Origin: an uncultured Collinsella sp.
GTDB taxonomy: Bacteria; Actinomycetota; Coriobacteriia; Coriobacteriales; Coriobacteriaceae
DNA: 44,008 nt
Reading direction: 5' to 3'
NCBI GenBank assembly: GCA_902489775.1
Contig: CABUBH010000014.1
Span: forward strand, 1 to 44,008
Positions 15,772-23,579 of the stretch are shown piece by piece. Each line of letters begins with the position of its first letter. The stretch's first letter is position 1. The notes below the pieces were generated by a model, which was not told where the DNA came from, ran no database searches, and worked only from the letters and a program-made list of their open reading frames with translations. Made by a program: the position numbers and the translations under genes.

Positions 15772-17373
15772 TCACGCGCCCCCTTTCTGGACGAGTTCAT
15801 CCAAGAGCTTCTCCGAAAACAGGTTGCCGCGACCCAGCTGCCCGGCAGGATCGAGCTGGAGCTTGAGCCGCGCCGATTCGACCATGGCCTCGTGGCCGTA
15901 CATCGTCTCCAAAAAACCCGCCTTGATCTTGCCGACGCCGTGCTCGGCAGAGACGGCGCCGCCCATAGCCGTAACCTCGGAGGCCCACTGGGCAAACAAC
16001 TCGCCGCCGCGGCGGTAATCCTGCGCATCGCGCGGCAGAATGTTCACATGCAGGTGGTTGTTACCAATGTGTCCCCAAGCGGCAGACTCGAGCCCGCTTT
16101 CGGCCAATGTACGTCGATAGAGGGCGACGACATCGGCCAAGCGTGCGTTGGGCACCGACATGTCCGAGCCCAGCTTGGTGATAGTGGGGTCGGTGCGGCG
16201 GCGCTCGTCGATAAGCATATTGACGCTCTCGGGCACCGCATGGCGGAAGAATCGCTGGCATTCGCGATCGACCTCGGTACGCGCGACCCATGTCGCATCG
16301 TCGCGGCCACCTGCAAGCTCCAGCACCCAACCCAAGTGATACAGCTCCTCGGTCGCTTGGGCCTCGTCGTCGCAGTCGAGCTCCACGTAGACGCAGACCT
16401 TGGCCTCTTTGTCGAGCGCCGGCAGCGAAGAAAACGCCGTCGACTGCTCGCGCTGGCGGCGTAGGATATCCAAAGCCCCAGCATCAAAATACTCGATGGC
16501 GGCCGCATGGGACAGGACGGGGCGCACGGAATCGGTGAAGGACACGGCCTTGTCTTCGCTATCGAAGAAGCAACTGACGCCCCAAACGACCGCAGGCGCC
16601 GCCTGCAGGGCAATCTCGAGCTCCGTGATGACGCCGAGCGTGCCGCAGGCGCCGATAAAGAGGTCGATGGCATCCATGTCGTCCGCGACGAAATAGCCCG
16701 AAGCGTTTTTGGTCTCGGGCATGATATAGCCGGGAAGATCGAGCTCGAGCGCACGGCCTTCCGCTGTCGCAAGTGACAGGTGGCGACCCCGGGCAAAAAC
16801 CTCGCCGCGCTGAAGCTCGACCAGGTCGCCATCGGTCAGCGCGACGTGAAGACCCGTGATGTGGGGGCGCATGGGACCGTAAGCGTAGCTACGGGCGCCA
16901 GAGGCGTTGCATGCCGCCATACCGCCCAAGCAGGCAGATGCCTCGGTGGGATCGGTGGGAAAGAACTGCTCGGGGGCTTCTTGAAATTCCTCGTAAGCCT
17001 TAAGCGAAGCCTGGTCCCAGCCTGTGGTCGGGAGCATCTTCTTGCCCAGCTGCTTGCGCAGCTCGGACAGCACGACGCCGGGCTCAACACGCAAGAGAAA
17101 GTGGCCCTCGTCATCGCGGCGAAGGCCAAGGTAGCGATTCATACGGGAGGTATTGAGGATGTGGCCGCCATGGGGCACGGCGCCGGCGGCAAGACCGGTC
17201 CGGGCGCCCTGAACCGTTACCGAGACACGCTCGGCATGGAGCTGCCGCAGGATGGCGCAAGCCTCGCCTTCCGATGTTGGAAACGAAATGCTCGAGGCCT
17301 CGCCCGGCGAGCGAGACTCGTCGCGACCGTATTCCTCGAACTCATCGGTGAAGGGTTTGATAGTTGCAGACAT
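15772..17373 (-). CDS. FAD-binding oxidoreductase, GlcD/D-lactate dehydrogenase type
   Basis: This encodes 533 residues. The N-terminal half is a PCMH-type FAD domain: VTVQGARTGLAAGAVPHGG for pyrophosphate binding, then GGMAACNASGARSYAYGPM. The C-terminal half is an FAD-oxidase C domain with the metal/substrate-site WGHIGNNHLHVNI and SAEHGVGKIKAGF. Such enzymes oxidise 2-hydroxyacids (lactate, glycolate, 2-hydroxyglutarate) to 2-oxoacids. Being first in an operon with EtfB and ferredoxin-EtfA, it resembles LctD of electron-confurcating lactate dehydrogenase. It is about 60 residues longer than typical GlcD. AAGGGGAG precedes the ATG. Confidence 0.92.
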   Translation of the reverse strand: MSATIKPFTDEFEEYGRDESRSPGEASSISFPTSEGEACAILRQLHAERVSVTVQGARTGLAAGAVPHGGHILNTSRMNRYLGLRRDDEGHFLLRVEPGVVLSELRKQLGKKMLPTTGWDQASLKAYEEFQEAPEQFFPTDPTEASACLGGMAACNASGARSYAYGPMRPHITGLHVALTDGDLVELQRGEVFARGRHLSLATAEGRALELDLPGYIMPETKNASGYFVADDMDAIDLFIGACGTLGVITELEIALQAAPAVVWGVSCFFDSEDKAVSFTDSVRPVLSHAAAIEYFDAGALDILRRQREQSTAFSSLPALDKEAKVCVYVELDCDDEAQATEELYHLGWVLELAGGRDDATWVARTEVDRECQRFFRHAVPESVNMLIDERRRTDPTITKLGSDMSVPNARLADVVALYRRTLAESGLESAAWGHIGNNHLHVNILPRDAQDYRRGGELFAQWASEVTAMGGAVSAEHGVGKIKAGFLETMYGHEAMVESARLKLQLDPAGQLGRGNLFSEKLLDELVQKGGA

Positions 17374-17718
17374 GCAGAACTCCCCTTTAGCTAACTACAG
17401 TGTTTGCAGGGAGATGTTACCGCATCGTTTCGTTGACGTGTTCGAGACCGTCTCCATAATTGAGGATTTTTACGTTCGTGCAATTCTGCGAGCGGCCGCT
17501 ACATCTCGGCAGGCGATGTTTTTGACACATATCGCTTTGCCGCCAACGATCGCGAAATTGGCGCTCAAAAAATGTTGAAGTATTTTTTACCACCTACTAC
17601 CTGCGACGATGCGAATCCGTCAAGCATTTGGTCAGCTTTTGGTCAAGTAGTGGCTGATACGGTCGGCATCGACAGCCAAACCGATAGAAGTTTTGGCCCC
17701 AGAAGCAGGGAGGTTCCT
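17374..17718. other. 345-base gap between divergent operons, with a possible gene remnant
   Basis: The first 20 bases carry the ribosome site of the oxidoreductase gene. A TTGACA hexamer sits at 17522-17527 on the plus strand, but no clear -10 follows. The plus frame that ends as the 98-residue gene is open from 17464, and its translation (SAGDVFDTYRFAANDREIG, then KMLKYFLPPTT) looks protein-like. It has only one ATG, at 17572, without a ribosome site. It could be the degraded front of a longer gene. Confidence 0.4.
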
Positions 17719-18015
17719 ATGGCATATTACTGGCCCCAGTACGGTGTCGCCATCGAAGTCGACGACGATCCCCATCTCCTGCCTTTCGAAGAAGAGGCAT
17801 TCCCCGACACGACGGTCTACCACGTCACTACCGATGTGATCTGCGACCCCGAGTCGTTCTCGGCACTCGCCCACCACATCGCACGCGTCCACGACATCGA
17901 GCTCCCTCCCGACTTCGATGAGCTTGTCTACTCGCGCCGTCTGATGCTTCACATGCTCTTTGGAGCGGACCCGTCCACGTTCGCACGCGTCTACACCACC
18001 AAGGACGCCGCATGA
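17719..18015 (+). CDS. hypothetical protein with a weak endonuclease-fold-like core
   Basis: This encodes 98 residues from the ATG at 17719, preceded by GGGAGG five bases upstream. The segment YYWPQYGVAIEVDDDPH followed by a beta strand (TTVYHVTTDVI) and a helix (SFSALAHHIARVHDIELP) recalls the order seen in DUF559/Vsr-like PD-(D/E)XK proteins (xIEVDxxxH...). However, it lacks a clear catalytic set and is short. The in-frame upstream sequence (SFGPRSREVP) would fit such a domain, so a longer start at 17572 or a decayed gene is possible. The stop overlaps the next start as ATGA. Confidence 0.55.
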   Translation: MAYYWPQYGVAIEVDDDPHLLPFEEEAFPDTTVYHVTTDVICDPESFSALAHHIARVHDIELPPDFDELVYSRRLMLHMLFGADPSTFARVYTTKDAA

Positions 18016-18521
18016 GCGCGAAGAAGTTGCCCCGGCTCGCGAGTCCGGGACATCGCAAGAAACTCATCGCTGTCTGCTTGGCTATCGTCTGCGCCCTCGT
18101 CGCCGTAGGCTTGTACGCCTGGCAGACACAGCCCGTACCCGAAGCGGGCGCCTCGGTCACGACGGCCGAGGGCAAATCGCGCCAAGAAATCCAAGATGAG
18201 CTCGACGCCATCGTCCGCGACAACATGATGACGATCTCGGTCGCGCCGGTCGCCCAGCTGCAGGAAGGCGGCAAGTTGCGCGTCAACGTGCAAAACGTCC
18301 AGGACAACAAGTTTCCCCAGCGATTCCGCGTCATTCAAAACGACGAAACCATCTATGAGTCCGGCATCGTCGAGACCGGCAAGACGGTCGAGACGTGTCC
18401 CGCCGGCAACATCGAGGAAGGCGAAGCGTATATCGAAATCCAGGCACTCGACACCAAGACCCATGACAACCACGGCAATCCGACGCGCGTCAAGGTCCGG
18501 GTGGAACAGGCCGAGAGCTAG
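18012..18521 (+). CDS. membrane-anchored exported protein of unknown function
   Basis: This encodes 169 residues. A basic N-terminus (KKLPRLASPGHRKK) is followed by one hydrophobic segment (residues about 17-37). The rest is a polar extracytoplasmic part of about 130 residues with beta-strand character (LRVNVQNVQDNKFPQRFRVI; VRVEQAES at the end). No lipobox or sorting signal is present. It overlaps the preceding gene by four bases and is followed after 90 bases by another exported protein. It therefore belongs to a surface-protein operon. I do not recognise the family. Confidence 0.75.
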   Translation: MSAKKLPRLASPGHRKKLIAVCLAIVCALVAVGLYAWQTQPVPEAGASVTTAEGKSRQEIQDELDAIVRDNMMTISVAPVAQLQEGGKLRVNVQNVQDNKFPQRFRVIQNDETIYESGIVETGKTVETCPAGNIEEGEAYIEIQALDTKTHDNHGNPTRVKVRVEQAES

Positions 18522-18611
18522 CCCCTAACGCCCGCTGCGTCATTGCGCGCGGCCACCAACACTCGTCCAATCATCGCGGGGACGGCCCGCGGCGAATAGA
18601 AAGGAACGACC

Positions 18612-19214
18612 ATGGACATCACCAGGAACATGAACGGAGCCAGAGCGCTCGTCGTGGGCGCAGGGCTCGCGCTCGCACTCGCAATGGTCACGGCGCCAAC
18701 GCCAGCCATGGCAGCCGGGCGCGTTGGAAGCACGAAGGTAATGGTCAGGACCGAGATCGACAACGTTAATTTCAAAGTTCCGACGGTCATTCCGTTCGTC
18801 GCCAAGGCCGACGGCACGCTTCAGGGCCCCTCAGAAGATGCAACCACCATCGACAACCTTTCGGCCTACGGCATCCATGTCACCAACATGAAGATCGACG
18901 CCATGAACACCTGGACCATTGCCGCCGACGCCAAGACCGGATCCGCGCAGAACTCCATCGACTTTAAGGTCGGCCCCGACGGCGCGCTCCAGGATGCCAG
19001 CGCCGCAACGCAGGGAACGGGAATCGATCTCTCCAAGAACGCAACCTTTGACATGGGCTATCAGGGTATTGCCGGCGGTTCGGACAAGATCAAGCTCAAG
19101 ACGAGCGGAAACGTCGCCCGTGTCACGCGCGACATCTTCCATATAACCGGCGAAGGCGATCAGGTTGCAACAATCACTTGGACGGTCGAGCCCGGTGCAC
19201 ACGCTACGGCATAA
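18612..19214 (+). CDS. secreted protein with signal peptide
   Basis: This encodes 200 residues. The signal peptide has hydrophobic core ALVVGAGLALALAMVT and a likely cleavage after PTPAMA. The mature part starts with beta-rich sequence (NVNFKVPTVIPFVAKADG, then DNLSAYGIHVTNMKID and NTWTIAADA). This pattern is common in Gram-positive secreted beta-sandwich proteins, where VPTxxPFxxxxDGT precedes a run about non-specific order or context. No LPxTG motif or membrane anchor is present, so it is either released or held by a partner. The start has AAAGGAA seven bases upstream. The next small gene begins inside its last codons. Confidence 0.78.
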   Translation: MDITRNMNGARALVVGAGLALALAMVTAPTPAMAAGRVGSTKVMVRTEIDNVNFKVPTVIPFVAKADGTLQGPSEDATTIDNLSAYGIHVTNMKIDAMNTWTIAADAKTGSAQNSIDFKVGPDGALQDASAATQGTGIDLSKNATFDMGYQGIAGGSDKIKLKTSGNVARVTRDIFHITGEGDQVATITWTVEPGAHATA

Positions 19215-19458
19215 GGCGATCACATCGGCCGCCATCGTCGGCATCCTGGTGCTCGCGCCGGCAGTGGCTTTTGCCCAACAAGAACAGGCGCAGGCCGCCA
19301 CGCAAGTGACGGTCGACCTCTCGGGGCTCGATCGCGGCGACCGCCAGGAACCGTTGGCGCAAACGGGCGACGAAAAGCAGCTCTTGGCAGCAAGCGTCGC
19401 TGCGGCGGGCGCGGGAGCCACCGGCCTCGGACTGTGCATCAAACGCAACCAGCAATAA
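19195..19458 (+). CDS. small cell-wall-anchored protein with LAQTG sorting motif
   Basis: This encodes 87 residues from the GTG at 19195, overlapping the upstream stop by 20 bases and probably translated by coupling. A signal peptide (ITSAAIVGILVLAPAVAFA) is followed by only about 35 mature residues, then LAQTGDEK, a hydrophobic segment (LLAASVAAAGAGATGLGLCI) and a basic tail (KRNQQ). This is the full arrangement of a sortase substrate with Ala instead of Pro in LPxTG. The exposed part is too short to be an adhesin; it may be a subunit or carrier for its secreted neighbours. No sortase gene is in the window. Confidence 0.72.
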   Translation: MHTLRHKAITSAAIVGILVLAPAVAFAQQEQAQAATQVTVDLSGLDRGDRQEPLAQTGDEKQLLAASVAAAGAGATGLGLCIKRNQQ

Positions 19459-19497
19459 GACACAACCAGCTCGCACAATATAAAGCAAGGAGACCCC

Positions 19498-20910
19498 ATG
19501 GCATCGAAGAACCTTTTGCCCGTCGTCGCGCTCTGCGGCGCACTCGCAACCGGAACGCCTATCGCCGCTTGGGCGACCCCCGTCATGGCGGACTCCTTGC
19601 CGGCAGCCCTAAGCCCCGCACCAGACCCGTCGAGCGTCATTGCGTGCAAGCGGTTTTCGCTCACACAGGCAACAGTCTCGACCTCGGGATGCCTTCGTCA
19701 GGACACGGACAGCTCGATAGTCGTGGATATCAAGCGTTCGGACAAGACGGACGGCTCCCAGGCAGGATGCGCCATCTGCACGTGGCGCTCAGTTGCGCTC
19801 GATGCAGATGACGACCCTTGCGATTTGGAGCTACGCATCGACATCGCTTCGGTCGATGACTCGGCGAACGAAGCGAGGGTCGCCTTCGACAGCGCGTTTT
19901 TCGAAGAAGAAGGAGGTGTATGCCTGGGCTGCGTTGTCTCGCACGCCGACGGCGCGCAGCCCACGCTCTCATTCACGGCATCGTTGCGGATAACCAAAGC
20001 CAGCACCGACGCCGTCGCAACGGGAGAGACCCCCCTGTTGTTCTACGCCGACAATGCCGAAGGCGCCAAAATCAAAGACGATAAGCAAAACGGGTCGCTC
20101 AGCCTTACTCGAGGGGCGAAACTCTGCCCTATTGAGATCGATGTCCAGGCGCAAGACAGGCAGCGCGTACTTGCCGACCCGGCGCTCCTCGAAATGGAAT
20201 GGAATGGAGCTGGAGCCATCGGGATTGCTCCCTTTGCATTGAACGAAATGGCCTTCCCATCAAAAGATGGGACCACGAACGCAGCCATAACAGAGGATAA
20301 AGCAGATAGCGCGTCACTGTCGGCTAACGACATCTCCGCCCCTTCAGAGGAACCGGATGAAACTGCTATCGAGTCAAACGATCCCCAACTCGAGGACGGC
20401 CTAGGCCTTGCTACGCCTCAAGATGTCGATGAGGGCAACTGCTGCATGCTCACCGCACTCGACCACACGACGACCGTCGACGCCGCGAACATCGAAGTTG
20501 CCGCCGCCAATCAGCCCGTCCGCAAGTCGGCTATCATCGCATTTCCCGAGTCCGTCGAGGTCGTCTTTTTGCCATCGGGCGAAATCGTAGCACCAACATT
20601 GCTCACCTTGTTAGGCGCCAAGAATACTCGGAACGAAATCAAGAAGATCACGATCGTCGACCCTGCAACCACTGCCAAGCTGCGCCTATACGCCGTTGCC
20701 CCAGATGGAAGCAAAACCTTGGAATTCGATGGCGACACGCTCCTGGCCTGGCGACGTCTGGACATTATGGAAGACGTCTCGTACCAGATTGAACTTGAAG
20801 GGTTTGACCGCGCCCGAGATGCCGATATCATCGCCGCGGGCATCGAGTCCCCACAACGGCTGATGACGCTACGCTTTGAATACTATCCCTACGTTCCGAC
20901 GACAACCTAA
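19498..20910 (+). CDS. large exported Cys-containing protein of unknown function
   Basis: This encodes 470 residues with CAAGGAG seven bases before the ATG. A signal peptide (LLPVVALCGALATGTPIAAWA) probably ends at TPVMA. The mature protein is acidic and beta-rich. It has several Cys in its first half (GCLRQD, GCAICTW, GGVCLGCVV), then a low-complexity acidic linker (residues about 255-305) and a second beta domain. No anchor motif is visible. It closes the surface operon and shares export signals with the three genes before it. I do not recognise the family; a pilin-like or matrix-binding role would be a guess. Confidence 0.75.
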   Translation: MASKNLLPVVALCGALATGTPIAAWATPVMADSLPAALSPAPDPSSVIACKRFSLTQATVSTSGCLRQDTDSSIVVDIKRSDKTDGSQAGCAICTWRSVALDADDDPCDLELRIDIASVDDSANEARVAFDSAFFEEEGGVCLGCVVSHADGAQPTLSFTASLRITKASTDAVATGETPLLFYADNAEGAKIKDDKQNGSLSLTRGAKLCPIEIDVQAQDRQRVLADPALLEMEWNGAGAIGIAPFALNEMAFPSKDGTTNAAITEDKADSASLSANDISAPSEEPDETAIESNDPQLEDGLGLATPQDVDEGNCCMLTALDHTTTVDAANIEVAAANQPVRKSAIIAFPESVEVVFLPSGEIVAPTLLTLLGAKNTRNEIKKITIVDPATTAKLRLYAVAPDGSKTLEFDGDTLLAWRRLDIMEDVSYQIELEGFDRARDADIIAAGIESPQRLMTLRFEYYPYVPTTT

Positions 20911-21028
20911 GGCTTAACCGCTGTACGCCAGACTTAATACCACTCATATAACGTATTAGACAAGTCGCAATATGCCCTGCGTTCTATTCTGTTACGATTG
21001 CCAAGGTGGCATCAATACGGGAGGATCC

Positions 21029-21745
21029 ATGCCGGGTTTGGGAACGATCATCAACGTCGCGCTTTTGATTGCAGGCGGTCTTTTGGGATTAGCGGGCGGT
21101 CGCTTTATCACACCGCGCATCCAAGACACGCTCATGAAAGCATCGGGGCTGTGCGTCCTGTTTATCGGCTTGGGCGGCACCATGCAAAAGATGCTCGTTA
21201 TCGACGGCGGCGCCCTGTCGACCACCGGTACCACTATGCTGATCGTCTCGTTTGCCCTCGGATCGCTCATCGGCGAAGCCATCAACCTGGAAGCTGCCAT
21301 CGAAAACCTCGGCGAATGGCTCAAGCGCAAAACCGGAAGCGAGGGAGACAACGAGTTCACCAACGCCTTTGTCTCGGCATCGCTCACCGTGTGCATCGGT
21401 GCCATGGCCATCGTGGGATCGATTCAGGACGGCCTGCTCGGTGACTGGTCCACGCTCGCCCTGAAGGGCGCACTGGACTGCATCATCGTCTGCACCATGA
21501 CGGCCTCGCTTGGCCGCGGCTGCATCTTCTCGGCCCTGCCCGTTGCCGTATTCCAGGGCACGATTACGCTTTTTGCCGGCGCACTCTCCCCCATCATGAC
21601 CACCGCAGCCCTCGACAGTCTTTCGCTCGTGGGCTCCATGCTCATCTTCTGCGTCGGCGTTAACCTTATTCGACCTCAGACCTTCCGCACGGCCAACATG
21701 CTTCCCTCCGTCGTCGTGGCGGTCATCTACGCCCTCCTGTTCTAA
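21029..21745 (+). CDS. DUF554 family membrane protein
   Basis: This encodes 238 residues from the ATG at 21029 (GGGAGG upstream). The N-terminal PGLGTIINVALLIAGGLLG, the GLCVLFIGLGG segment and SFALGSLIGEAINLE are characteristic of DUF554 proteins, which have six to seven membrane segments. Their transport or other function is not established. The gene stands alone, followed about 90 bases later by the TerB operon promoter. Confidence 0.9.
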   Translation: MPGLGTIINVALLIAGGLLGLAGGRFITPRIQDTLMKASGLCVLFIGLGGTMQKMLVIDGGALSTTGTTMLIVSFALGSLIGEAINLEAAIENLGEWLKRKTGSEGDNEFTNAFVSASLTVCIGAMAIVGSIQDGLLGDWSTLALKGALDCIIVCTMTASLGRGCIFSALPVAVFQGTITLFAGALSPIMTTAALDSLSLVGSMLIFCVGVNLIRPQTFRTANMLPSVVVAVIYALLF

Positions 21746-21787
21746 ATCTATCTACGCAGCGGTATCTCGAACATCTGTTTGATGCTG

Positions 21788-21796
21788 TGCTATGAT
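21788..21796 (+). promoter_or_regulatory. extended -10 promoter of the TerB-ATPase-helicase operon
   Basis: TGCTATGAT matches the extended -10 (TGnTATAAT) with one change, 38 bases before the GTG start. No good -35 is seen, as is usual for extended -10 promoters. Confidence 0.5.
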
Positions 21797-21833
21797 ATGA
21801 GGTCACCGAAGCTGCGTTAGGAGAGGAGAAGCG

Positions 21834-23579
21834 GTGGCCGACCAGGACGTCAAGATGCTCATCGAGCGCATTATGGCCGAGGCCCGGACCCATCAGTCCG
21901 CCCGATTCTCAAACGAAATCTATGCTGACGAGCCGATTCTCAAGACCGGTCGTCAGATGCAGAACTTCCTCCCCGACCAGTACCGCAAGATGCGCGAGAT
22001 ATCACGCTGGCAAGATGATCCCAAAGGCGGCGCTGGGCGTTGGCTATCGGAGGCGGAGCTCTTTTACCGTCAAGGCCTGCTGATGGCCGACTTCGAGGAC
22101 GATTGCCCCTACAACGGCACCTTTAAGTCGTACTTTCCCACCTACAATGCCATGAGCGATCGACAGTTGCGCGGCTACTTTACCTGGCGTGCCCAAGTGC
22201 GCCGCGGCAATATCGAGGAGACATCGACCTCGTTTGCTTTTCTTTATCTTTACGAATTGATCTGCGGCATTGGCGTCGACAATCCGCGTGACGGCTATGA
22301 CAAGATCAAGGCATTTTGGGATGCCTATCGCGCCTTTGAACCCGGCATCGACCGGTTCGCACGCGTGTGGCTGCAGGACTACGCCGTGTTCCATGAGCTC
22401 GACCCCAAGCTGCTTCGCGACTCTAAAACCGTCGCATTCGACAACGCCCTCATCGAGCTGCGCCGCGCGGCGCGAGACCTTGTACCCGCGCCGGCACCGT
22501 CGGACCTGCCGCCTGCGCGTCGCAAGGCCTCCGAGCCCACGCTTCCCCTTCCGCCCGATGAGGCGCATGAGGAGCGGCTCATGGCTGCCATCGACGCACT
22601 CTCGACGTACAACCTGAATAACTCACGGCTCGACCGTTCCCACCATCGCGACCTGCGCCACGTGGCATGCGCCGTGTATGTCCGTATGGCGCGCTACTAT
22701 GACACGCACCGAAAGACCGGCATCGTAGCGAGCTTGTTTGGGGAGGAGACGGCCATGCCCTACACCATGTTTGCCTCGGCCGTGTTCTTTGCGCCCGAGC
22801 GCCACGAGGACTGCGAATATCGCCTGGACCCCATTCACATCTACCGCTGCCAAAATGGCTTTTGGGAATGCATGCGCATCCACGGCAGCAGACAAAAAAG
22901 TAGCAAGCTCGGTGAGATGATGCGCGCTTGTGATCAACGCCTGCGCTTGGCACTGGATCCCGGCCACCCCCTTAAGGAAGAGAAGGTCCCCAAATATCTG
23001 GCTAAGATTATCGATGACGAGATCACAGCATGGCTTTCATGGGATGCCGCTCATCAGCCCGTCAAGATCGATATCGACCTGAGCCAGCTGGGGCACATTC
23101 GGAGCGCCGCCGCGCAAACGCGCGAGGCGCTTTTGATCGACGAGGAGCGTGAGGACGGCACGCTTGCGGATGCCGAGACGGCAGTTGCCGAACGACGGGA
23201 AGCCAAGCCCGTGGCCGACACGATCGCCGAACCAGTCGCGACGACCATGCAGCGGGACGAGGCTGGCGAGCCGACCATCTCCACCGAGCAGTTTGGCGTC
23301 GTAGCCCCGCTCCTCGCACCAGCGCCCACGCCCGCCGACACCGCGTCCGTACTCGATTCCGCCGCAGACGCCTATCTTCGAGCGCTCCTCGAGCAAAACG
23401 CAGCGCAGACGGCATCGGCGGTGGCACAGTCGGGCAAGAGTGAGGACATGCTCGTCGATAGCATCAACGAAGCGCTCTTTGACCTGGTGGGCGACACCGT
23501 TATTGAATTTGGCTCAGCAGGACCGCAAATTATCGAGGACTACGAAGCAGACGTGAGAGGATACCTAGACCATGAGTGA
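21834..23579 (+). CDS. TerB N- and C-terminal domain protein
   Basis: This encodes 581 residues from a GTG with GGAGAGGAGAAG upstream. Residues about 40-240 match the TerB_N pattern (SEAELFYRQGLLMADFEDD, then FPTYNAMSDRQLRGYFTWRA). Residues about 500-575 match TerB_C (DSINEALFDLVGDTVIEF followed by IIEDYEADVRGYL). The Ala/Glu-rich stretch between (about 410-500) looks disordered. These domains occur in cytoplasmic proteins tied to tellurite-resistance-like and DNA-processing systems; their biochemistry is unclear. The stop overlaps the next start by eight bases (23572-23579). The three genes read as one operon. Confidence 0.88.
   Translation: MADQDVKMLIERIMAEARTHQSARFSNEIYADEPILKTGRQMQNFLPDQYRKMREISRWQDDPKGGAGRWLSEAELFYRQGLLMADFEDDCPYNGTFKSYFPTYNAMSDRQLRGYFTWRAQVRRGNIEETSTSFAFLYLYELICGIGVDNPRDGYDKIKAFWDAYRAFEPGIDRFARVWLQDYAVFHELDPKLLRDSKTVAFDNALIELRRAARDLVPAPAPSDLPPARRKASEPTLPLPPDEAHEERLMAAIDALSTYNLNNSRLDRSHHRDLRHVACAVYVRMARYYDTHRKTGIVASLFGEETAMPYTMFASAVFFAPERHEDCEYRLDPIHIYRCQNGFWECMRIHGSRQKSSKLGEMMRACDQRLRLALDPGHPLKEEKVPKYLAKIIDDEITAWLSWDAAHQPVKIDIDLSQLGHIRSAAAQTREALLIDEEREDGTLADAETAVAERREAKPVADTIAEPVATTMQRDEAGEPTISTEQFGVVAPLLAPAPTPADTASVLDSAADAYLRALLEQNAAQTASAVAQSGKSEDMLVDSINEALFDLVGDTVIEFGSAGPQIIEDYEADVRGYLDHE

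Noticed and set aside
17425..17450. tRNA T-arm-like GTTCGAGAC
   Set aside because: The flanking bases do not form a five-pair T stem and no acceptor or anticodon arms could be found.
17252..17578. 108-residue plus-strand frame crossing the start of the oxidoreductase gene
   Set aside because: Its first part is antisense to a certain gene and it has no ribosome site.
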